NCBI RefSeq assembly: GCF_026340255.1
Contig: NZ_JAPEPJ010000001.1
Location: 1,295,001 to 1,359,000 of the forward strand
Length of the DNA: 64,000 nt
Source of the DNA: Streptomyces sp. NBC_01408
GTDB lineage: Bacteria > Actinomycetota > Actinomycetes > Streptomycetales > Streptomycetaceae
Direction of reading: 5' to 3'
The position numbers and the translations under genes are program-made. Below are positions 1 to 7,587 of the stretch, in pieces. The notes beneath the pieces were generated by a model. It made no database searches and was not told the DNA's origin. It saw only the letters and a program-made list of their open reading frames with translations. Positions within the stretch are counted from its first letter, which is position 1. Each line of letters starts with the position of its first letter.

Positions 1-486
1 CTGCGGCTCGTCGAGAAGCGCCGCCGGTCCCGGGTGATCGCGCTGGTCGGGCTGATCTGGACCGTGGCCTGGGTCGTCGCCGGGTTCTCGGGGCTGGGGC
101 ACGGCAGCGCGGTGATGGCCGCCGCCGCGTTCGTCACCACGTACGCGCTCTTCGGCATCGGCGAGGCCATGCTGTCGCCGACGCTGGCGCCGCTGGTGGC
201 CGATCTGGCGCCCGAGGGCTCGGTGGGTCAGTACAACTCGGCCTTCGCGCTGGTCAAGCAGATGGCGCTGGCGCTGGGACCGCTCGGCGTTCCGCTGGGG
301 GCGGGCGTTCCGATGCTCTACATCGGGGTCTTCGTCGTGGTCTCGCTCGGGATCGCCTGGCTGGCACTGCGGCTCGGCAAGCAGCTGACCCCGGCGCAGG
401 ACAACCCCTCGCTGTCGAGGGTCGTGGCGCAGGGCAGCCCGGCCGTGGCGGCCAAGGCGTCGGTCGCGGAGCCCGTCCACGCGTAA
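1..486 (+). CDS. MFS transporter, C-terminal part (truncated by window edge)
   Basis: The reading frame is open from base 1 and ends at a TAA at 484-486, giving the last 161 residues of an integral membrane protein. Three to four hydrophobic segments are visible. A typical MFS C-half loop (FGIGEAMLSPTLAPLVADLAP) is followed by QYNSAFALVKQMALALGPL and a final helix ending near residue 125, then a soluble tail of about 35 residues. This fits the last helices of a 12-TM major facilitator, probably a drug or metabolite exporter, but the substrate cannot be told from this part. A strong hairpin follows the stop. Confidence 0.8.
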   Translation: MRLVEKRRRSRVIALVGLIWTVAWVVAGFSGLGHGSAVMAAAAFVTTYALFGIGEAMLSPTLAPLVADLAPEGSVGQYNSAFALVKQMALALGPLGVPLGAGVPMLYIGVFVVVSLGIAWLALRLGKQLTPAQDNPSLSRVVAQGSPAVAAKASVAEPVHA

Positions 487-515
487 CGGGCGTACGGATG
501 GCTCGTATCGGTATG

Positions 516-555
516 CGCGGAAGGCCCCGGTCCTGGTGGATCGGGGCCTTCCGCG
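516..555. terminator. Bidirectional terminator hairpin
   Basis: A perfect 14-bp inverted repeat (516-529 and 542-555, CGCGGAAGGCCCCG) with a 12-base loop lies between two converging genes, 29 bases after the MFS stop and 20 bases from the phosphatase stop. It has no long U-tract, as is usual in Streptomyces. Confidence 0.75.
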
Positions 556-575
556 TGTCCGGCTACTTGTCCGGG

Positions 576-2372
576 TTACTTGTTCGGCAGGGCGAACTCG
601 CACCAGACGGCCTTGCCGCCGCCCGGGGTGCGGCGGGAGCCCCAGGAGGAGGCGATGGTCGCGACGATCGAGATGCCCCGGCCGGTCTCGTCGGCCGGTT
701 CGGCGCGGCGGCGGCGGGGGAGGTGGTCGTCCCCGTCGGTGACTTCGATGATCAGGCGTCGGTCGGTGCGGCGCAGTCGCAGGCGCATGGGCGGGGTGCC
801 GTGCTGGAGGGAGTTCGCGACGAGCTCGCTCGCCGCCAGGACCCCGAGGTCGCACAGTTCGACGGGAAAGCGCCAGGAGGCGAGGACGCCCTGGGCGAAG
901 GCGCGGGCGCGCGGGGCCGCCTCGATGCCGCCGAGGAGCTCCAGGGCGGCGTTGTGGAACAGCTCGGCGTCCTGGCCGGTGCGGGCCGGCTGCTGGAGGA
1001 CCATCACGGCGACGTCGTCGTCGTGGTCGGCGTCGACTCCGAGGGCGCGCATCAGGCGGTCGCAGATGACCGCGGGGGTGCCCTGCGCGCCGGAGAGGGC
1101 GCGCTCCAGGGCGGCGACGCCCTCGTCGATGTCCTCGCCGCGGCGTTCGACCAGGCCGTCGGTGTAGAGGACGGCGGTGGAGCCGGGGCCCAGTGCGATG
1201 GTGCCGGAGGTGTGCAGCCAGCCGCCGGTGCCGAGCGGCGGGCCGGTGGGGTCGGCGGCGCGGCGTACGGTGCCGTCCTCGTCCCGGACGAGGATCGGGA
1301 GGTGGCCGGCGGAGGCGTACACGAGCAGGCCCTCGTTGGGGTCGTGCACCGCGTACACGCAGGTGGCGATCTGGCTGGCGTCGATCTCGGCGGCGAGGCC
1401 GTCGAGGAGCTGGAGCACCTCGTGCGGGGGCAGGTCGAGGCGGGCGTACGCGCGGACGGCGGTGCGCAGCTGGCCCATGACGGCGGCGGCGCGGACTCCG
1501 CGGCCCATGACGTCGCCGATGACGAGGGCGGTGCGGCCGGCGCCGAGGGTGATGACGTCGTACCAGTCGCCTCCGACGGCGGCCTCGGTGCCTCCGGGCT
1601 GGTAGGTGGCGGCGACGCGGAGGTCGTCGGGCTGTTCGAGCTCCTGCGGGAGGAGGGAGCGCTGGAGGGTGACGGCGGCCTCGCGCTGGCGGCGTTCGCT
1701 GGCGCGGAGCCGTTCGACCGCTTCGGCGTGGTCGGTGACGTCGGCGAGGTGGACCAGGACGCCGGTGTGGTGCGGTTCGGGGTCGCTCGCGGTGTCGGTC
1801 TTGGGGAACTCGACGGGGGTGCAGGTGACGGTGTACGAGCTGGTGCCGCCGGGGGCGGTGCGGTTCTTGGCGGTACGGGGCTTGCCGCTGCGCTGGACCT
1901 GGTCGAGGAGCGGCAGGAGGCCGAGCTCGCCGAGTTCGGGGAGGGATTCGTGGGCGGGGGCGCCGGTGGTGCGGGTGCCGAAGCCGGCGGTGTAGGCGTC
2001 GTTCACGTAGGCGACGCGGTGCTCGGGGCCGTGGACGAGGGCGACGAGGGCCGGGAGCCGGCCGAGGACCTCCCGTACGGAGAGCTCGTCGAGGGAGGGC
2101 ACGGCGGCGAGGACGTCCGGCCGCGCGGCCTGGGCGCTTCCGGTTCCGGTCGTGGGTCCGGTCGTGCTGCCCGTGCCGGTGCCGGTCCCGGAGACCGTGG
2201 GGTCGGCGGGGCCCGCGTCGGCGGCCCGCTCGGTTCCGGGGTCGGCGCGGCCGCCGCGGGCGGCCGGGACGGAGCCTTCGCCCCGCTTGGCCTGGGCTGC
2301 GGCGTGTTCGGTCCGGGCGGCGGCGCGGCGCTGCGTTCCGGGAAACCGGGCGCTCCAGCGCGTGAAGTTCAC
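576..2372 (-). CDS. PAS-SpoIIE phosphatase-HATPase three-domain regulator
   Basis: Predicted cytoplasmic serine phosphatase of the PP2C/SpoIIE type, about 598 residues. After a low-complexity Ala/Gly/Thr N-terminus there is a PAS-like domain (LPALVALVHGPEHRVAYVND). The SpoIIE core follows, with metal-binding motifs GGDWYDVI and VIGDVMGRG and a late YTDGLVERRG. A C-terminal GHKL/HATPase domain (ASELVANSLQHG, then DETGRGISIV) resembles RsbW-type anti-sigma kinases. Proteins with this layout act in anti-sigma/anti-anti-sigma switching; the partner is not nearby. The GTG at 2372 starts VNFTRW; upstream in-frame codons to 2462 are possible. Converges on the MFS gene; same strand as ndh. Confidence 0.88.
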   Translation of the reverse strand: MNFTRWSARFPGTQRRAAARTEHAAAQAKRGEGSVPAARGGRADPGTERAADAGPADPTVSGTGTGTGSTTGPTTGTGSAQAARPDVLAAVPSLDELSVREVLGRLPALVALVHGPEHRVAYVNDAYTAGFGTRTTGAPAHESLPELGELGLLPLLDQVQRSGKPRTAKNRTAPGGTSSYTVTCTPVEFPKTDTASDPEPHHTGVLVHLADVTDHAEAVERLRASERRQREAAVTLQRSLLPQELEQPDDLRVAATYQPGGTEAAVGGDWYDVITLGAGRTALVIGDVMGRGVRAAAVMGQLRTAVRAYARLDLPPHEVLQLLDGLAAEIDASQIATCVYAVHDPNEGLLVYASAGHLPILVRDEDGTVRRAADPTGPPLGTGGWLHTSGTIALGPGSTAVLYTDGLVERRGEDIDEGVAALERALSGAQGTPAVICDRLMRALGVDADHDDDVAVMVLQQPARTGQDAELFHNAALELLGGIEAAPRARAFAQGVLASWRFPVELCDLGVLAASELVANSLQHGTPPMRLRLRRTDRRLIIEVTDGDDHLPRRRRAEPADETGRGISIVATIASSWGSRRTPGGGKAVWCEFALPNK

Positions 2373-2503
2373 TGCGTTCAAGCCTCGTGGTGTCGCAAGT
2401 GGTCGCTGTGTCGCTCGTGGTCGGTCACTGGACGGAGTCACTCTGTGCAGGTGTGAGCCCACCTATGGTCACACGTCCAGTGTGGCCGACCGCACTGACA
2501 ACG

Positions 2504-3934
2504 TCAGCCCTGGCTGTCCTGCGGGGGGTTGGGGGCGGGGTGGGGTGGTGGGGCCTTGGGGCCGCCACCCGCGGCCAGTTCGAATTCTGCCCTGGGATGT
2601 TCGAGGGAGCCCAGAGAAACGATCTCGCGCTTGAAGAGGCCGGAGAGGGTCCATTCGGCGAGGACGCGCATCTTGCGGTTGTAAGTGGGGACGCGGCTGA
2701 GGTGGTACGCGCGGTGCATGAACCAGGCGGGGTATCCCTTGATCTTGCGGCCGTAGATGTGCGCGACGCCCTTGTGCAGGCCGAGGGAGGCGACGGAGCC
2801 GACGTACTTGTGGGCGTACTCCGTGAGGACCTCGCCGCGGAGGGAGGCGAGCAGGTTGTCGGCGAGGACCTTGGCCTGGCGGACGGCGTGCTGGGCGTTG
2901 GGGGCGCATTCGCGGCGCGGGCCCGTGGCGTCCGCGGGGGCGGTGATGTCGGGGACGGCTGCCGCGTCGCCGGCCGCGAAGGCGTGCTCGACGCCCTCGA
3001 CGGTGAGGAAGGCGGTGCAGGTGAGGCGGCCGCGTTCGTTCGTGGGCAGGTCGGAGTCGGCCAGCACCGGGTGCGGTTTCACGCCGGCCGTCCACACGAC
3101 GGTGCGGGTGGGGAAGCGGGCGCCGTCGCTGAGGACGGCCACTCTGTTCTCGCAGGAGTCAAGGCGGGTCTCCAGGCGGACGTCGATGTTGCGGCGGCGC
3201 AGTTCGCGGACCGTGTACACGCCCATCTCGGGGCCGACCTCGGGAAGGATCCGGTCGCTGGCCTCGACCAGCACCCACTTCATGTCCTCGGGCTTGATGT
3301 TGTGGTAGTACCGCGCCGCGTAGCGGGCCATGTCCTCGAGTTCCGCGAGGGCTTCGACGCCCGCGTAGCCGCCGCCGACGAAGACGAAGGTGAGGGCGGC
3401 GTCGCGGAGGGCGGGGTCGCGGGTGGAGGAGGCGATGTCCATCTGTTCGATGACGTGGTTGCGCAGGCCGATGGCCTCTTCCACGGTCTTGAATCCGATG
3501 GCGTAGTCGGCGAGTCCCGGGATGGGGAGCGTGCGGGAGATGGAGCCGGGAGCGAGGACGAGCTCGTCGTAGGCGATCTCGAGCGGACCGGCGCCCTCGT
3601 CCTCGGTGGCGAGGGTGGTGACGGTCACGGTCCGTTTGGCGTGGTCGATGCGTTGGGCCTGGCCGATGACGATGCGGCAGGCGCTGAGGACGCGGCGCAA
3701 CGGGACCACGACGTGGCGGGGGGAGATAGAGCCGGCGGCTGCCTCGGGCAGGAAGGGCTGGTAGGTCATGTAGGGCTCGGGAGTGACCACCGTGACCTCG
3801 GCTTCGCCCGCTCTGAGCTTCCGCTGGAGCCGGAGGGCCGTGTACATGCCGACGTAGCCGCCGCCGACGATGAGGATGCGCGTCCGGGGCGGGGTGCCGG
3901 GGGCCGTGCCCCGGGAGTTAGCAGCCTTCACCAC
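2504..3934 (-). CDS. ndh: NAD(P)/FAD-dependent oxidoreductase, type II NADH dehydrogenase
   Basis: Single-subunit, non-proton-pumping NADH:menaquinone oxidoreductase expected at the inner face of the membrane. The N-terminal FAD-binding Rossmann motif is VGGGYVGMYTAL. A second dinucleotide motif, VFVGGGYAGVEALAELED, binds NAD(P)H. The C-terminal part has ERGRLTCTAFLTVEGVEHAFAAGDAAAVPD, the second FAD-contact region. About 476 residues from the chosen GTG pair (3934 or 3931); the frame stays open to 4162, and a shorter start is preferred because it directly precedes the Rossmann fold. The C-terminal Pro/Gly-rich tail is dispensable-looking. Divergent from the TetR gene, so a shared control region at 3935-4276 is likely. 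Confidence 0.87.
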   Translation of the reverse strand: MVKAANSRGTAPGTPPRTRILIVGGGYVGMYTALRLQRKLRAGEAEVTVVTPEPYMTYQPFLPEAAAGSISPRHVVVPLRRVLSACRIVIGQAQRIDHAKRTVTVTTLATEDEGAGPLEIAYDELVLAPGSISRTLPIPGLADYAIGFKTVEEAIGLRNHVIEQMDIASSTRDPALRDAALTFVFVGGGYAGVEALAELEDMARYAARYYHNIKPEDMKWVLVEASDRILPEVGPEMGVYTVRELRRRNIDVRLETRLDSCENRVAVLSDGARFPTRTVVWTAGVKPHPVLADSDLPTNERGRLTCTAFLTVEGVEHAFAAGDAAAVPDITAPADATGPRRECAPNAQHAVRQAKVLADNLLASLRGEVLTEYAHKYVGSVASLGLHKGVAHIYGRKIKGYPAWFMHRAYHLSRVPTYNRKMRVLAEWTLSGLFKREIVSLGSLEHPRAEFELAAGGGPKAPPPHPAPNPPQDSQG

Positions 3935-4276
3935 CCCATGACGCAACGTGGCTGGGAGTTTGTCCACAGGCCCGACAAATTGTGTGACCGGAGAGAGTGC
4001 CGGGACGGGGTTGTCCCGGGCCTTGAGACGGACTCGAAATCCGCAGGTCAGACGGTGCGGAGGGAGTGATTCCGAGGGCATTGGACGGAAAAGTGGGGGT
4101 GAATGCTCCGATCGGGCGGTGGTCCGTCCGGGGCTGCCTCTTCTGAATTGACTCTGGCTCAACTATGTTCGTATCTCGTCGAGGAGTAGGACCAGGGCCC
4201 TCATGACCGTGGCCCCCCTCGACACGAAGGCGGGGAGTGTCTCCGGGGGGAGACAAATGATTACCGGGGGAAACAT

Positions 4277-5053
4277 ATGAACATTTCCGATTTCCATGGT
4301 TCTGCGACCGCACTCTCGGTCGAGAGCAACGGTCGTGTCGTCGCAGGCGGCAGCACGACGCACGGCGTGGGCCGCTCCACGCCGCTGCGCGTCGATGCCC
4401 AGCGCAATCTCGAACACGTCCTGCGAGCGGCACGCGAGGTCTTCGGCGAGCTGGGCTACGGGGCTCCGATGGAGGACGTGGCACGGCGGGCGCGGGTCGG
4501 TGTCGGCACGGTGTACCGCCGCTTCCCGAGCAAGGACGTCCTGGTCCGGCGGATAGCCGAGGAAGAGACCGCACGGCTGACCGAGCAGGCCAGGACCGCG
4601 CTCGGCCAGGAGGAGGAGCCGTGGCAGGCGCTCTCGCGCTTCCTGCGCACCTCCGTGGCCTCGGGTGCCGGGCGGCTGCTGCCGCCGCAGGTGCTGCGGG
4701 TCGGCTCGGCGAGCGAGGACGGCGTCGAGGAGGCCGAGGCGGCGCGGGTTCCGCACCAGCGCCAGGCCGTGGTGGCCGGGGCGGCTCCCGAGCTGCGGGT
4801 CGTGGGTACGCGGGCTCCGGTCGAGGACGAGCCCGCGGACGACTCCGGTGCGGGTGCGCTGCTCGAGGTCGTCGGCCGGCTGGTGGACCGCGCCCGGGAG
4901 GCGGGTGAACTGCGCGCCGACGTCACGGTGGCCGATGTGCTGCTCGTGATAGCGACGGCCGCGCCCGCACTGCCGGACCCCGCGCACCAGGCGGCGGCTT
5001 CGACCCGGCTGCTCGACATCCTGCTCGAAGGGCTGCGCTCCAGGACCGCGTGA
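4277..5053 (+). CDS. atrA: TetR family regulator, AtrA-like
   Basis: DNA-binding regulator of 258 residues. The TetR helix-turn-helix occupies about residues 38-85: EHVLRAAREVFGELGYG, then MEDVARRARVGVGTVYRRF and PSKDVLVRRI. The remainder is a helical ligand/dimer domain ending LLDILLEGLRS. A GGGGGAAAC ribosome site sits 5-12 bases before the ATG. In S. coelicolor, AtrA (SCO4118 by recollection) is a TetR activator of actII-ORF4, lies divergent to an NADH dehydrogenase gene and next to a sigma factor gene, exactly the context seen here. The symbol rests on this synteny and the fold, not on an alignment. An acidic insert near residues 180-195 (VEDEPADDSGAG) probably lies on the surface. Confidence 0.75.
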   Translation: MNISDFHGSATALSVESNGRVVAGGSTTHGVGRSTPLRVDAQRNLEHVLRAAREVFGELGYGAPMEDVARRARVGVGTVYRRFPSKDVLVRRIAEEETARLTEQARTALGQEEEPWQALSRFLRTSVASGAGRLLPPQVLRVGSASEDGVEEAEAARVPHQRQAVVAGAAPELRVVGTRAPVEDEPADDSGAGALLEVVGRLVDRAREAGELRADVTVADVLLVIATAAPALPDPAHQAAASTRLLDILLEGLRSRTA

Positions 5054-5469
5054 GGTGCTGGGCTCGTGCGGGTGTGAGCTCGTGAGGTGCTGCTCGTGAG
5101 GTGCTCATCTCGTGGGAGGTGCTGCTGAGTTCGTGTCCGCGGGAGCTGCCGCTGGGCTCGTGGGTGCCTGACTGTGTGGGTGCCTGGGTGAGTGCCTGGC
5201 CGTGTGGGTGCCTGGCCGTGTGGGTGCCTGATCTCTGGGCTGTCCGGCCTCTCGAGGGGGCTGCTCCTCGAAAGGCTCGGCTCTCTGCCGGGTGGCTCGC
5301 TCTGCGGCGTGTTGGCTCTCTGACGGGTGAGGGACGGAGCGGTGTTGTCGCCGCGCCGCCTCATCCTGCCCGGAGGAGTGGATGCGGTGCAGACGGCCTC
5401 GGCGTGCGTCCGCCGTGTGACACGCTTGATCGGTGTACCGGTTGAGTGTGTCGTGCGGGGGCTGCCTCG
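5054..5469. other. G/T-skewed low-complexity spacer
   Basis: A 416-base stretch with no convincing gene. It begins with imperfect repeats around CTCGTGAGGTGCTG (5064-5110). These are followed by three copies of a unit near GTGTGGGTGCCTG (about 5175-5230). The plus strand is strongly G+T rich compared with its surroundings. It probably holds the promoter of the sigma factor gene, but no clear -35/-10 pair was found. Confidence 0.5.
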
Positions 5470-7587
5470 ATGGGCGTTGACGGGCGGGACGAGCCATTCG
5501 GTGGCGTCGGCGGCGAGGTCGAGGCGGGCAGCCTGCCCGCCCGTCAGGTCCCGGCGCAGCGCGAACCGCGTGGACGGCACGCCCGCCCCGCAAGGGCCGC
5601 CGACGCCACAGCCGGTGCCGGTGCCGGGTTCCTCGCGGGGCTCGGGGGCGAGTCGGCGCCTTCCGATGCGGACTTGATCGCCCGGATGCGTGGCGGTGAC
5701 GACGGTGCGTACGAGGAGCTGTTCCGTCGCCATGCCGATGCCGTACGGCGCTATGCGCGGACCTGCTGCCGGGACGGGCACACCGCCGACGATCTGACCG
5801 CCGAGGTGTTCGCGCGGACGTTGCAGGCGGTACGGGGCGGGGCAGGGCCGGACCAGTCGGTGCGGGCCTACCTGCTGACCACGGTGCGGAGGGTCGCGGC
5901 GGCCTGGGCGAAGACAGCCAGGCGGGAGCATCTCGTCGAGGACTTCGCGGTGTTCGCGGAGCGGGCGGCCACGGGCGCGGAGAGCGGCGCGGGGATCTCC
6001 GGGCTGTCGGGGGACGACACGCTCGAACTGGGCGCGGACGTCCGGGCGATGCGGCACGCCGAGCAGTCTCTGGCCATGCAGGCCTTCCGGAGCCTGCCCG
6101 AGCGGTGGCAGGCCGTGCTGTGGCACACCACCGTCGAGGAGGCCTCGCCCAGCGCCATCGCGCCGCTGTTCGGGCTGAGCGCCAACGCGACCGCGGTGCT
6201 GGCCAGCCGGGCGCGGGAGGGGCTCAAGCAGGCGTACCTGCAGGCCCATGTGAGCTCCGCCCTGAGCGAGGGCGGGGACTGCGCGCGGTATGCGGACCGG
6301 CTCGGCGCGTATGCGCGGGGCGGGCTGCGGATGCGGGCGGAGCGGGGGCTGCGCAAGCACCTGGAGGAGTGCGCGAAGTGCCGGGTGGCCGCCGGGGAGC
6401 TCAAGGACGTCAACGCGGGGATTCCCGCGCTGCTTCCGGTCGCGGTCATCGGATGGTTCGCCGCCGGGTACGCGGCCAAGGCCGCCGGAGTGGTGGCCGG
6501 GGGTGCTGTCGCCGCGGGTGGAGCAGGCGCGGCCGCGGCTGCCGCCGGCGGGTCGACCGCGGGGGCAGGCGCCGGTGCGGGTGCGGCTGGTGGGGCTGCG
6601 GGCGGGGCGGGTGGGGCGGGTGGGGCTGCGGGAACGGGGGCTGCCGGCGGCGCCGCCGGTGGGGCTGCGGGCGGTGCGGGTGCGGCCGGTGGGGCTGGTG
6701 GGGCCGGGTCGGGGGTCGGCGGAGCCGTGGTCTCCGAGGGGCTCGGGCTGCCGGCCAAGGCCGCCATTGCCGCCGGGATCGCCGTCGCCGCGGCCGCCGG
6801 GGTGGTGTTCGCGCTGGCCGGGGACGATCCCGAGCCACAGGCCCAGGCGAAGCCCGCGCCGAGTGCTGCGGCGCCGGCCGTGCCGGAGGGTCCCGCCCCG
6901 TCCGTGCCCGAGCCGAGCCCGCCCGGGGAGGAGCCGCCGCCCGCGCGGGGCTCCGTACCGCCGCCGAGGACGTCCCCGTCACCCTCGAAGCCGGCGGCCC
7001 TCGCTCCCCCGCCCTCCTCGTCCCCGTCCCCCTCGTCCCCCTCGTCCCCGTCGCTGTCCCGCTCGCCGTCTCCGTCGCCGAGCCTGGAGAAGCCCTCGCC
7101 CACGCCCTCCCCGGCCAGGCCCTCGCCGAAGCCGAGTCCGCCCCAGCCCCCGCAGGGCTTCGAGCTGGCCCGGCTCGGGCACTCGGCCTACGGGGACCAC
7201 AGCGGTCCTGAGGTGCAGACCTGGCGCAGCAGCTGGGTGTGGCAGCGCTGGGGGCTGGAGATCGGCGACCGGCGGTTCGCGCAGGGCATCACCGTGAACT
7301 CCCGTTCCTCGGTGGAGATCACCCTGAACCGGCAGTGCACCGCCTTCTCGGCGCGGGCCGGGGTGGACGGCCTGTCGCTGTTCACCGACGGCACGGTGCG
7401 GTTCTCCGTATACGCCGACGGGCAGCGGATGTGGCAGTCCGGGGCCCTGGGGCACCGGGATCCGGCCGTGGCCGTGCAGGTCCCGCTGGCCGGGCGCACG
7501 AGCCTGCGGCTGGTGGTGGAACGGGCCGGGCAGGGCAGTCTGCCGACCCTGGCGAGCTGGGCCGACGCGGTGATCAGCTGCCGTTGA
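5470..7587 (+). CDS. ECF-type sigma factor with zinc-finger-like, transmembrane and NPCBM C-terminal extension
   Basis: About 705 residues, four times the size of a plain ECF sigma factor. Sigma region 2 lies near residues 68-140 (DADLIARMRGGDDGAYEELF ... DDLTAEVFARTL) and region 4 near 207-260 (SLPERWQAVLWHTTVEEASP). A Cys/His element (C269, HLEECAKC near 296-303) resembles zf-HC2 anti-sigma domains. Two hydrophobic stretches follow (about 320-345 and 431-452), separated by a long Gly/Ala run. Then comes a Pro/Ser linker, about 460-560. The last 140 residues resemble NPCBM carbohydrate-binding domains (ARLGHSAYGDHSG ... ITVNSRSSVEITL). The layout implies a membrane-tethered sigma factor sensing cell-wall sugar, similar in plan to known ECF groups with fused C-termini. 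The start is uncertain; the ATG at 5470 is chosen. It overlaps the converging SARP gene by 14 bases. Confidence 0.85.
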   Translation: MGVDGRDEPFGGVGGEVEAGSLPARQVPAQREPRGRHARPARAADATAGAGAGFLAGLGGESAPSDADLIARMRGGDDGAYEELFRRHADAVRRYARTCCRDGHTADDLTAEVFARTLQAVRGGAGPDQSVRAYLLTTVRRVAAAWAKTARREHLVEDFAVFAERAATGAESGAGISGLSGDDTLELGADVRAMRHAEQSLAMQAFRSLPERWQAVLWHTTVEEASPSAIAPLFGLSANATAVLASRAREGLKQAYLQAHVSSALSEGGDCARYADRLGAYARGGLRMRAERGLRKHLEECAKCRVAAGELKDVNAGIPALLPVAVIGWFAAGYAAKAAGVVAGGAVAAGGAGAAAAAAGGSTAGAGAGAGAAGGAAGGAGGAGGAAGTGAAGGAAGGAAGGAGAAGGAGGAGSGVGGAVVSEGLGLPAKAAIAAGIAVAAAAGVVFALAGDDPEPQAQAKPAPSAAAPAVPEGPAPSVPEPSPPGEEPPPARGSVPPPRTSPSPSKPAALAPPPSSSPSPSSPSSPSLSRSPSPSPSLEKPSPTPSPARPSPKPSPPQPPQGFELARLGHSAYGDHSGPEVQTWRSSWVWQRWGLEIGDRRFAQGITVNSRSSVEITLNRQCTAFSARAGVDGLSLFTDGTVRFSVYADGQRMWQSGALGHRDPAVAVQVPLAGRTSLRLVVERAGQGSLPTLASWADAVISCR

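Noticed and set aside
498..2456. Long open frame on the plus strand opposite the SpoIIE phosphatase gene
   Set aside because: Composition (Gly/Ala/Asp/Val-rich, no domain) is that of an antisense shadow; the minus strand has clear PAS, SpoIIE and HATPase motifs.
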